Shown piece after piece: positions 8,870-14,750 of a stretch of 14,750 nucleotides of DNA. Location: assembly GCA_038232935.1 (NCBI GenBank), contig JBBSMX010000106.1, positions 1 to 14,750 on the forward strand, in the 5' to 3' direction. The DNA is from JBBSMX01 sp038232935 (GTDB lineage Bacteria > Bacteroidota > Rhodothermia > Rhodothermales > JANQRZ01). Position 1 is the first letter of the stretch. Each line of letters begins with the position of its first letter. Below the pieces are notes generated by a model. It saw only the letters and a program-made list of their open reading frames with translations. It searched no databases and was not told where the DNA came from. The position numbers and the translations under genes were made by a program.

Positions 8870-10528
8870 ATGCTCCGAACCCTCTGCTTCTTCCTTCTCA
8901 CGGCCGCGCTCGTCCAGGCACAGCCGGCCCCCTCCGATCCCTCCTCCTCCGGCGGGCTTCTGATCCCGGAGCAGGCCGCCTTCGACATACACTTTTACGA
9001 CCTCGAACTCCACGTCCTACCGGCCCAGGAAGTGATCGAGGGACGCCTCGCCGCCTACGCTACGATTGTGTTGCCGACCGATGCGATGGTGCTCGACCTC
9101 GATACGACGTTCGCCGTCGCGCAGGTCGCCGATGCGGTAACAGGGGAGACGCTGCCCTTCGAGCGGCTGGGAGGGCGTCTCTTGATCGATCTCGAGTGGA
9201 CGAGGCAGCCGGGCGATTCCATCGCCGTGCGCGTCGATTATGCGGGCAAGCCCCGCGTAGCACCGAACCCGCCATGGGATGGGGGCTTCACGTGGATCGA
9301 CCGGGAGGACGGGACCTACTGGGTCGGCGTTTCCTGCCAGGGGGAGGGGGCGGACTTGTGGTGGCCGGTGAAGGACCACCCGTCGGACGAGCCGGACTCG
9401 CTGCGTATGCGCGCCACCGTTCCCGCGGGTCACACGGCTGTTTCTGCCGGTCGCTTCCGCGGCGTCACCGACAACCCCGACGGCACCCGCACCTTCGACT
9501 GGTTCGTCTCGACGCCAATCAACAACTACGGCCTCTCGCTCTACGTCGCGCCTTACGAAACGGTCGAGGCGGAGTACACGAGCACGGCCGGGGAGCCGCT
9601 GCCGATCACGTTCTACGTGCTGCCCGAGGACCGGGCGAAGGCCGAGGCGCTCCTGCCGCAGATCGTGGACCACATGCGGTTCATGGAAGAGGTCTTCGGT
9701 CCGTACCCGTTCCGCGCGGACAAGTACGCCGTCGTCCAGTCGCCGTACCTCGGGATGGAGCATCAGACGGCGATTGCGTACGGCGATACCTTTACGAACA
9801 ACGAGTTCGGGTTCGACTGGCTGCACCTCCACGAGTTCGCGCACGAGTGGTGGGGCAACCTCGTCACCGTGCCAGACTGGAGCCATTTCTGGATCCACGA
9901 GGGCTTCGCCGAATACGTCGAAGCGCTTTACGCCGAGCGGCTCGGCGGGCTCGACGCGTACCACCGCTACCTCCGTTCGAAGCGCGGGCGGATTCAGAAC
10001 AAGCGCCCCGTCGTTCCTACGGGCACGGTGGACACGCAGGACGCCTACTTCGGCCGGCGCGGCACGACGGGCGCGACCGACGCGGACGTGTACTTCAAAG
10101 GCATGTGGTTCCTGAATACGCTCCGCTATGCCGTGAACGACGACCCGACCTTCTTCCGCGCGCTCCGCCGGATGACGTACCCGGACCCCGCAATGGAGAA
10201 GGTGACCGACGGCCGGCAGGCCCGGTTCGCCACGACCAAAGACTTTCAGCGGATTCTCGAGCACGAGTCGGGGCAGGATCTCAGCGCCCTCTTCCGGCTC
10301 TACCTCTACCAGCCCACGCTGCCCCGCCTCGTAACCGAGCGCGAGGGCGACCGGCTTCAGCTCCGGTGGGAAACGCCCGAGGAGTATCCGCTCGAACTCC
10401 CCGTCGAGGTGGCGGTGAACGGCGAGGTCCGCCGCGTTCCGATGGAAGCCGGCCAGGGGCGGCTCGCGCTGCCGCCAAACGCTGAGGTCACCATCGATCC
10501 CCACGACTGGATTTTGAAGGAAGAGTAG
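8870..10528 (+). CDS. Exported M1-family metallopeptidase (aminopeptidase N-like)
   Basis: This is a 552-residue protein with a signal peptide (about 1-17, cleavage after VQA). It has the M1 N-terminal beta domain and a thermolysin-like catalytic core. The substrate-binding exopeptidase motif GMEHQ is at 295-299 (GAMEN in aminopeptidase N). Zinc ligands are HEFAH at 321-325 and E344 in WIHEGFAEY, giving HExxH-18-E. DVYFKGMWF contains the tyrosine that stabilises the transition state in this family. The frame is open upstream to 8762, but ATG 8870 starts a clean signal peptide. The large C-terminal helical domain of full aminopeptidase N is absent, as in other short bacterial M1 enzymes. It probably trims N-terminal residues from peptides outside the cytoplasm. 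It is followed 179 bp later by another exported peptidase with its own promoter. Confidence 0.93.
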   Translation: MLRTLCFFLLTAALVQAQPAPSDPSSSGGLLIPEQAAFDIHFYDLELHVLPAQEVIEGRLAAYATIVLPTDAMVLDLDTTFAVAQVADAVTGETLPFERLGGRLLIDLEWTRQPGDSIAVRVDYAGKPRVAPNPPWDGGFTWIDREDGTYWVGVSCQGEGADLWWPVKDHPSDEPDSLRMRATVPAGHTAVSAGRFRGVTDNPDGTRTFDWFVSTPINNYGLSLYVAPYETVEAEYTSTAGEPLPITFYVLPEDRAKAEALLPQIVDHMRFMEEVFGPYPFRADKYAVVQSPYLGMEHQTAIAYGDTFTNNEFGFDWLHLHEFAHEWWGNLVTVPDWSHFWIHEGFAEYVEALYAERLGGLDAYHRYLRSKRGRIQNKRPVVPTGTVDTQDAYFGRRGTTGATDADVYFKGMWFLNTLRYAVNDDPTFFRALRRMTYPDPAMEKVTDGRQARFATTKDFQRILEHESGQDLSALFRLYLYQPTLPRLVTEREGDRLQLRWETPEEYPLELPVEVAVNGEVRRVPMEAGQGRLALPPNAEVTIDPHDWILKEE

Positions 10529-10594
10529 GAGGCGGGGGAGGGGAGTGGCCTCCTGCCGATTAGGATGCAGTGCGCCAAAGTCCCGCGCCATCTC

Positions 10595-10622
10595 TTTACA
10601 AACGCTTGAGAGGGCCTATATT
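10595..10622 (+). promoter_or_regulatory. Sigma70-like promoter of the secreted metzincin gene
   Basis: TTTACA (10595-10600) and TATATT (10617-10622) each match five of six consensus bases and are 16 bp apart. Predicted transcription starts near 10629, giving a leader of about 80 nt. That leader contains a small stem (ggagag 10639-10644 with ctctcc 10655-10660). This is the best promoter in the window and stands out in an otherwise GC-rich stretch. Confidence 0.6.
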
Positions 10623-10707
10623 CAAGCAGCCGTAGGTGGGAGAGGCCGGTTGGGCTCTCCGCACAGGCTGAGCCCCGGGTCGTTCCCTCACTCACAACAG
10701 ACGGACT

Positions 10708-13041
10708 ATGTACAGCGCTACCTCTCTCTCTGCTTCCCTGTCTCGCACCCTCTTCGCAGCGGTGCTTTTTCTGGCTCTAGCCGGCCCGTCTGCGTTCGCA
10801 CAGGGGCTCGTGGACCAGCCCTGGACCGACGTTGTCGAGTCCTCCGTCCTTTCGGGCGCGCAGCGGCAGATCGTGCCCGACGTGTACCGGACCGTTCGGT
10901 TGGACCGGGCCGTGATGGCAGCGATGCTGGCTGAGGCCCCGCTCGAAGCGACGCCCCTCGGCACCCGAAACGGGGTCGTGCTGCCGCTGCCGCTGCCGGA
11001 CGGCGGGTTCGCGTCGTTCCGCGTCGTGGAAGCGCCGGTTATGGCACCGGGGCTCCAGGCGCGCTACTCCCAGATCCGCACCTACTTCGGGCGCGGGGTC
11101 GATGCACCGGGAACCATGGTCCGGATCAGTTCGACGCCGGACGGGTTCCGCGCAATGGTTCTCGGCACGGGCGGGACCGTACTCGTCGATCCGATGCAGG
11201 AGGGCGATGCGGAGCACTACGTCGTGTACCGCAAGCGGGACTACACCCCGGATCAGGCGCGCGTGTTCGAGGCGTTCGGCGACGAGCAGGTGCTCGACGA
11301 GTTGGGGGAGACCGAGACCGTGGACGTGGACGCAGCGCGTCCCGAGAACGGCGCCGAACTGCGGACCTACCGGCTGGCCCTCGCCGCCACCGGCGAGTAC
11401 ACGGCCTTCCACAGCAGTCGTCGCGGCCGCGATCCAAACGTCGCCGATGCCCTCAGCGCGATGGTCATCGCGATGAACCGGGTCAACGGGATTTACGAGC
11501 GCGACCTGTCCGTCCGCATGGTCCTGATCGACTCGACCGATCAGGTCATCTACACCGATCCGGCCACAGACCCGTACACGAACAACAACGGGTCGACGAT
11601 GCTCGGTCAGAACCAGTCGAACCTAGACACCGTCATCGGTGCGGCGAACTACGACATCGGCCACGTCTTTTCGACGGGCGGCGGCGGCGTCGCCGGCCTC
11701 GGTGTCGTCTGCGTCAACGGGAACAAGGCGCGCGGCGTCACCGGGCTCAGCATGCCCATTGGCGACTCCTTCTACGTCGACTTCGTCTCGCACGAGATAG
11801 GCCACCAGTTCCGGGGCAACCACAGCTTCAACGGGATCAACGGCAACTGCGGCGGTGGTAACCGCAACGGCGCGACGGCCTTCGAGCCCGGCAGCGGCTC
11901 GACGATCATGGCCTACGCCGGCATCTGCGGTGCCGTTGACAATATCCAGAACAACAGCGACGACTACTTCCACACCGTATCCCTCATTGAGATCGTGAAC
12001 TTCATCTCGGTCGGCAGTGGCAGCAACTGCGCCGAGGTGACGGAGACCGGGAACGAGCCGCCCGATGTGTCGGCCGAAGGGGACGGCCTCTCGATTCCCG
12101 TCGGGACGCCGTTCGTGCTCACCGGCAGCGCCGAGGACGACGGTGACCTGGAGGACCTGACCTACACGTGGGAGGAGTTCGATCTCGGCCCGGCCGGGCC
12201 GCCGGCCGGGGCACCGGGTTGGGATGAGACGCCGCCCTTTTTCCGCTCGTTCGACCCCGTGGAGGAGCCTGTCCGGTACTTCCCCGAGTTGGGGCGTCTG
12301 CTCGATAGGGACCCGCCCGTGCGCGGAGAGGGCCTCCCGATGGACGAGCGGTCGCTCCGCTTCCGCCTCACCGCGCGCGACAACATCGGCGGAATCGGCG
12401 ACGTTCAGATCTCGATCAACGTGGTTGAGGATGCCGGCCCCTTCATGGTCACCTTCGCCAACGAGGATAGCCTGGTCTACCGCGCCGGCTCCGAGCAGGA
12501 GATCACGTGGGACGTGGCCGGCACGGACACCGGGGACGTGGACGCGCCCAACGTGGATATCCTCTTCTCGGATGATAATGGCGAGACCTTCGTCGCTCTC
12601 TTGGAGGGCACGCCCAACGACGGCGCCGAAACCATTACGCTTCCCAGCGATGCGACCGAGGAGGCCCGCATCATGATCCGGGGGACCGATCATATCTTCT
12701 TCGACGTGAACGACGAGCCGTTCGAGCTCGACCCCCTCTTCGTCGCCAACGAAGCGCAGCCCGAAGCGACGTACACGCTCAGCGCGGTCTATCCGAATCC
12801 GTTCGGTATGACGTCCTCGCGGGCTACGCTCAACCTGACGGTGGAGCAGAGTCAGACGGTGCGTGTCGCCGTCTACGACGCGCTCGGGCGGCAGGTGGCC
12901 GTGCTCTACGACGGGCCGTTTTCCGCCGGGCAGAATCGCCAGCTCGCGCTCGAAGCGGCGACGCTGGCAGGCGGCACCTACTTTGTCCGGGTCGTCGGCG
13001 AGACGTTCACCGACGTGCAGCGGATGACGGTCGTTCACTAA
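10708..13041 (+). CDS. Secreted reprolysin-like (M12B-type) metallopeptidase with T9SS sorting domain
   Basis: This is a 777-residue exported protein. The signal peptide spans about 1-31 (cleavage after AFA). A propeptide-like region of about 170-190 residues follows, then the metzincin domain. Its zinc site is HEIGHQFRGNH (H362, H366, H372; E363 catalytic), and the Met-turn is TIMAYAG (M401). Gly/Asn-rich and Cys-containing segments surround the site. A PKD/Ig-like segment begins at PPDVSAEGDG, and further beta-rich repeats follow. The last 85 residues or so are a type A T9SS sorting domain, with YPNPF at 695-699, VAVYDALGRQVAVLYDG and the final GGTYFVRVVGE. The tail directs it across the outer membrane through the type IX system, usually with cleavage and surface anchoring. 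It should degrade extracellular protein. The gene has its own promoter and a strong terminator, so it is monocistronic. Confidence 0.93.
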   Translation: MYSATSLSASLSRTLFAAVLFLALAGPSAFAQGLVDQPWTDVVESSVLSGAQRQIVPDVYRTVRLDRAVMAAMLAEAPLEATPLGTRNGVVLPLPLPDGGFASFRVVEAPVMAPGLQARYSQIRTYFGRGVDAPGTMVRISSTPDGFRAMVLGTGGTVLVDPMQEGDAEHYVVYRKRDYTPDQARVFEAFGDEQVLDELGETETVDVDAARPENGAELRTYRLALAATGEYTAFHSSRRGRDPNVADALSAMVIAMNRVNGIYERDLSVRMVLIDSTDQVIYTDPATDPYTNNNGSTMLGQNQSNLDTVIGAANYDIGHVFSTGGGGVAGLGVVCVNGNKARGVTGLSMPIGDSFYVDFVSHEIGHQFRGNHSFNGINGNCGGGNRNGATAFEPGSGSTIMAYAGICGAVDNIQNNSDDYFHTVSLIEIVNFISVGSGSNCAEVTETGNEPPDVSAEGDGLSIPVGTPFVLTGSAEDDGDLEDLTYTWEEFDLGPAGPPAGAPGWDETPPFFRSFDPVEEPVRYFPELGRLLDRDPPVRGEGLPMDERSLRFRLTARDNIGGIGDVQISINVVEDAGPFMVTFANEDSLVYRAGSEQEITWDVAGTDTGDVDAPNVDILFSDDNGETFVALLEGTPNDGAETITLPSDATEEARIMIRGTDHIFFDVNDEPFELDPLFVANEAQPEATYTLSAVYPNPFGMTSSRATLNLTVEQSQTVRVAVYDALGRQVAVLYDGPFSAGQNRQLALEAATLAGGTYFVRVVGETFTDVQRMTVVH

Positions 13042-13055
13042 ACACGAAGATCCCG

Positions 13056-13099
13056 AAGAGCGGGCGGCCGGGAGATTCCCTCGGCCGCCCGCTCTTTTT
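13056..13099 (+). terminator. Intrinsic terminator after the metzincin gene
   Basis: The arms aagagcgggcggccg (13056-13070) and cggccgcccgctctt (13082-13096) form a perfect 15-bp stem around an 11-nt loop, with the T-run 13095-13099 at its end. It begins 15 bp after the stop codon at 13041. Confidence 0.92.
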
Positions 13100-13177
13100 G
13101 TTCGCCGTGAAGAGCGAAGGGTAGGGAAACGTTCGGCCGTCGCCCGGGTTGTACGGGTCCTTCAAATAAGACGGAGA

Positions 13178-13564
13178 ATGAGGACGATGGAACGGCTCAA
13201 GTGCAAGGCTTGCGGGTGCTACAGCATGGCCCCCGTTGAGATCGACAGCGAGATGGAGGAGGAAGAACGCCTGCTCCCCAACGACGAACAGGAATCACGC
13301 TTCTTTACCTGCCACGTCTGCGGCGACAACTGGCTCTCGGTGAAGCACGTCGAGCAGGGGGGCTGCCAGATCACGTTCGTCCACCAGATGGGCACCCAGC
13401 CCCTCCTCAAGCGCATCGCCCACATGGCGACGCCGGTGGTGCTCAACGAAGGCACCGTCGGTGCGTGGAGCTACTACCTCGGTGAGGACGAGGTCGAGGA
13501 GACCGAATGGCGTCACCTGCTCGACAAGCGGCGCTGGGTGCTGCGCGCGATCTGCACCAACTGA
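13178..13564 (+). CDS. Small zinc-ribbon-like protein of unknown function
   Basis: This is a 128-residue protein that I cannot assign to a named family. Cysteine pairs CKAC (9 and 12, with a further C14) and CHVC (45 and 48) are 32 residues apart with an acidic stretch (EIDSEMEEEE, 21-30) between them, as in a zinc ribbon or zinc-binding hairpin. The second half has a WSYYLGEDEVEE segment and ends in a basic RRWVLRAICTN tail, with C126 near the end. No signal peptide or membrane segment is present, so it is cytosolic. ggag at 13173-13176 suits translation from ATG 13187 (MERLKCKAC) better than from ATG 13178, so the protein may be three residues shorter. It follows a strong terminator and must have its own promoter. 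Codon use is like its neighbours. A role in nucleic acid or protein binding is only a possibility. Confidence 0.75.
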   Translation: MRTMERLKCKACGCYSMAPVEIDSEMEEEERLLPNDEQESRFFTCHVCGDNWLSVKHVEQGGCQITFVHQMGTQPLLKRIAHMATPVVLNEGTVGAWSYYLGEDEVEETEWRHLLDKRRWVLRAICTN

Positions 13565-13743
13565 GCCTGCTGCGCGTGTAGCCGACGGAGGGCCACGAGC
13601 AGGTCCCCGTCGAGCCCCATCAGGATGCGAGCCGGTTCGTGTGCCAGCGGAAGGACGAGCAGTGCGGTTGGTTCGAGGAGGCCTAGCACGTCGAAAAGGT
13701 TCGACCCGACCACACGGCTCGCGGCGATGCCGATGGAGCCCAC
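13513..13743 (-). pseudogene. Possible remnant of a sodium/calcium exchanger gene
   Basis: The minus-strand frame includes VVGSNLFDVLG followed by TALLVLPLA and GDLLVAL. This resembles the second conserved repeat of CaCA-family exchangers (YrbG type: GNVVGSNLFNVLGVLG, then a hydrophobic helix and DLPVML). Only about 50 residues are recognisable, with charged residues where helices should be. The 3' end overlaps the end of the zinc-ribbon gene, and the 5' side runs into a terminator hairpin. No functional exchanger could be made, so this is a decayed fragment if it is real at all. The identification is from motif memory only. Confidence 0.35.
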
Positions 13744-13745
13744 GT

Positions 13746-13799
13746 AAAAAACTGCTCGACCCGCCGTCTACCTCGTAAGGCTCCGGCGAGTCGAGCAGT
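13746..13799 (-). terminator. Stem-loop with T-run on the minus strand
   Basis: actgctcgac (13751-13760) pairs with gtcgagcagt (13790-13799). After one mismatch, cgccg (13762-13766) pairs with cggcg (13784-13788). Read on the minus strand the stem runs straight into six Ts (13751-13746), a good intrinsic terminator for leftward transcription coming from the insertion-sequence side. On the plus strand only a weak gttctt tract follows. Confidence 0.6.
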
Positions 13800-13932
13800 G
13801 TTCTTCCCGCATCAATAAAGTGGTGGGCGTTTGGCCCTTGTCTCCAACATAGGGGAAACCCCCAGCTATGTCAAGAGCATTCCACGACTTTAGAAGTGCG
13901 GAGTTTCATTTCTAGTTGGCTGGTCTGAAACC

Positions 13933-13948
13933 TTCGCCTTTAGGCGAA
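13933..13948 (+). repeat. Left-end hairpin of the IS200-type element
   Basis: This is a six-bp stem, ttcgcc with ggcgaa, closing a TTTA loop. Subterminal imperfect hairpins of this size are recognised by TnpA as single-stranded DNA in this family. Confidence 0.6.
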
Positions 13949-13990
13949 CAGCTTTAGCACGGTTCTTTGAGTCCCGTTGGCGCGTCTCCA

Positions 13991-14047
13991 GCAGCGCGGG
14001 GTAGCTTCACGCTGAAGCTCGCTTTGCTTTGAGCTACCCCGCGCTGC
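13991..14047 (+). promoter_or_regulatory. Long stem-loop over the tnpA translation start region
   Basis: gcagcgcggggtagct (13991-14006) and agctaccccgcgctgc (14032-14047) are perfect 16-bp inverted repeats, ending three bases before the tnpA ATG. Any ribosome binding site must lie inside this stem. An alternative small hairpin, cttca-cgc-tgaag (14005-14017), partly overlaps the left arm. In IS200 a stem-loop in the tnpA leader is known to block translation, and this looks like the same strategy. Confidence 0.7.
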
Positions 14048-14050
14048 CCC

Positions 14051-14479
14051 ATGCCCGACTATCGCCGCGGCTCCCACACCGTCTTCCACATCGAGTACCA
14101 CTTCGTGTGGGTGACGAAGTACCGCTACCACGTGCTCACCGGCGAGGTGGCCGAGCGGTGCCGCGAGCTGCTCCGCCAGAGTTGCCTGGCGCGCGACCTC
14201 CGCATCGTGCGCGGCCACGTCAGCCGCGATCACATCCACCTCTTGCTCTCGTGCCCTCCGACGCTGGCCCCGGCCAAGGTGATGCAGTACCTCAAGGGCC
14301 GGAGCAGTCGGCTCTTGCAGCAGGAGTTCTCGCATCTCAACAAGCGGTATTGGGGGCGGCACATGTGGGCGAGGGGCTACTTCTGTGCGACGGCGGGGCA
14401 CCTGAGTGAGGAGCAGATCCGGGAGTACATCGAGCGTCACGATCAGGAGCCGCCGAGCAATGACTTCAGCATCGAATGA
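14051..14479 (+). CDS. tnpA: IS200/IS605 family transposase TnpA (Y1 HUH)
   Basis: This is a 142-residue single-domain transposase that cuts and rejoins single-stranded DNA at the element ends. The HUH metal-binding motif is H61-I-H63 in GHVSRDHIHLLLS, and the catalytic tyrosine is Y126 in EEQIREYIERH. RRGSHTVFHIEYHFVWVTKYR at the N-terminus and KRYWGRHMWARGYF (98-111) are typical of canonical IS200 TnpA, more so than of the REP-associated (RAYT) branch. Length is normal and no frameshift is seen. ATG 14051 follows directly after a 16-bp stem-loop with no free ribosome binding site, so expression is probably low. The last codons (NDFSIE and stop) lie in the first and second copies of a 16-bp tandem repeat. 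Confidence 0.96.
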   Translation: MPDYRRGSHTVFHIEYHFVWVTKYRYHVLTGEVAERCRELLRQSCLARDLRIVRGHVSRDHIHLLLSCPPTLAPAKVMQYLKGRSSRLLQQEFSHLNKRYWGRHMWARGYFCATAGHLSEEQIREYIERHDQEPPSNDFSIE

Positions 14480-14538
14480 CTTCAGCATCGAATGACTTCA
14501 GCATCGAATGACTTCAGCATCGAATGACTTCAGCATTG
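14459..14538 (+). repeat. 16-bp tandem repeat, five copies, spanning the tnpA stop
   Basis: The unit aatgacttcagcatcg is repeated at 14459, 14475, 14491, 14507 and 14523. The first four are identical and the fifth ends in attg. The stop codon of tnpA (14477-14479) is made by the junction of copies one and two, so the repeat starts inside the gene and extends 59 bp past it. The near-perfect identity points to recent replication slippage. Confidence 0.95.
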
Positions 14539-14563
14539 AGGGATGAGGACTTCAGTCGCCCGC

Positions 14564-14606
14564 CTGCTTTTAGCAGTGGAGCAACCTACCGGCTTTCAGC
14601 CGGTAG
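14564..14606 (+). repeat. Right-end tandem hairpins of the IS200-type element
   Basis: Two stem-loops lie side by side: ctgct-ttt-agcag (14564-14576) and ctaccggct-ttc-agccggtag (14586-14606). The second is followed by tggtttagtt, the usual style of an IS200 right end, and is the likelier TnpA substrate. Confidence 0.65.
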
Positions 14607-14616
14607 TGGTTTAGTT

Positions 14617-14635
14617 AACGTCAGTCGCGGGTTGA
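14617..14635 (+). repeat. 19-bp dispersed repeat, copy 2
   Basis: aacgtcagtcgcgggttga begins directly after the tttagtt of the IS200-type right end. It is identical to copy 3 (37 bp downstream, same orientation) and to copy 1 (inverted at 116-134). Confidence 0.85.
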
Positions 14636-14672
14636 AAAACAGCTTTTCTGCTCGATCATTCCACCCTAACAC

Positions 14673-14691
14673 AACGTCAGTCGCGGGTTGA
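14673..14691 (+). repeat. 19-bp dispersed repeat, copy 3
   Basis: This is an identical copy of aacgtcagtcgcgggttga. The 59 bases after it, to the window end, contain an ATG at 14728 with seven open codons, too little to call a gene. Like copy 1, it could be the terminal repeat of an element extending off the window. Confidence 0.85.
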
Positions 14692-14750
14692 TCAGATCGA
14701 GGCAATTCCTGCGTAGCAGAGGTTCAGATGCACCAGCTTCAGCAACGACA

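Larger units (their letters stand above)
13933..14616 (+). mobile_element. IS200-type insertion sequence (IS200/IS605 family, tnpA only)
   Basis: The element contains one HUH transposase gene and subterminal hairpins at both sides, instead of inverted terminal repeats, as expected for this family. The left hairpin is ttcgcc-ttta-ggcgaa (13933-13948). The right side has ctgct-ttt-agcag (14564-14576) and a 9-bp stem ctaccggct-ttc-agccggtag (14586-14606) followed by tggtttagtt. Exact cleavage sites cannot be fixed from sequence alone; coordinates run from the left hairpin to the end of tttagtt. No tnpB or guide-RNA region is present. The element looks intact. Confidence 0.8.

Noticed and set aside
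8481..8963. TTG-initiated 160-codon frame after metG
   Set aside because: The first 35 residues look protein-like, but the rest is Arg/Ser-rich and it overlaps the start of the M1 peptidase gene in another frame.
9017..10591. 524-codon minus-strand frame opposite the M1 peptidase gene
   Set aside because: It is shadow coding caused by GC-rich third positions; the HExxH-18-E zinc site is on the plus strand.
14051..14479. Reading TnpA as a REP-associated transposase (RAYT) with the 19-bp repeats as REPs
   Set aside because: The protein motifs fit canonical IS200 TnpA, and the 19-bp repeat is not itself a palindrome as REP sequences are.
14728..14750. Plus-strand ORF start (MHQLQQR) at the right edge
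   Set aside because: Seven codons are too few to support a gene.

Overview
The window reads as a high-GC chromosomal segment from the Rhodothermota (Rhodothermales/Rubricoccaceae-like). That assignment is an inference. It rests on strong G/C bias at third codon positions, leader sequences that mostly lack Shine-Dalgarno motifs, a Bacteroidota-style type IX secretion (T9SS) sorting tail on a secreted protease, and the general flavour of the housekeeping proteins. No rRNA, tRNA or CRISPR array is visible.

Layout. Positions 1-135 appear to be the end of a mobile or repeat element. It cuts off a minus-strand sppA-like protease gene (to 774), leaving only the N-terminal half with the catalytic lysine. 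A divergent DUF2231-type membrane protein follows (871-1326). Next is the heat-shock block hrcA-grpE-dnaJ (1474-4507), then a flavin-reductase-like gene (4590-5162). This block is punctuated by unusual long palindromes after grpE, dnaJ and the reductase gene; the last of these is a bidirectional terminator shared with a convergent FKBP-type prolyl isomerase lipoprotein gene (5252-5968, minus). metG (methionyl-tRNA synthetase with C-terminal tRNA-binding domain) occupies 6186-8285.

A 584-bp gene-free stretch (8286-8869) carries several stacked hairpins, including a good minus-strand intrinsic terminator that may end a small RNA. Two exported metallopeptidase genes follow on the plus strand: an M1 aminopeptidase-like enzyme (8870-10528), and a metzincin (HExxHxxxxxH) with a T9SS sorting domain (10708-13041). 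The metzincin gene has its own sigma70-like promoter and a textbook terminator. A small conserved-looking zinc-ribbon protein of unknown function (13178-13564) comes next.

From about 13.5 kb to the end the window is mobile or degraded. It holds a remnant of a sodium/calcium exchanger gene, and a complete IS200-type element (tnpA 14051-14479) with end hairpins and a 16-bp stem directly before the start codon. A fivefold 16-bp tandem repeat runs through the tnpA stop codon, and two copies follow of a 19-bp repeat that also marks the sppA interruption at the left edge. Most genes are housekeeping. I did not find a convincing new defence or metabolic system; the more interesting signals are the repeats, the palindromes and the possible small RNA.
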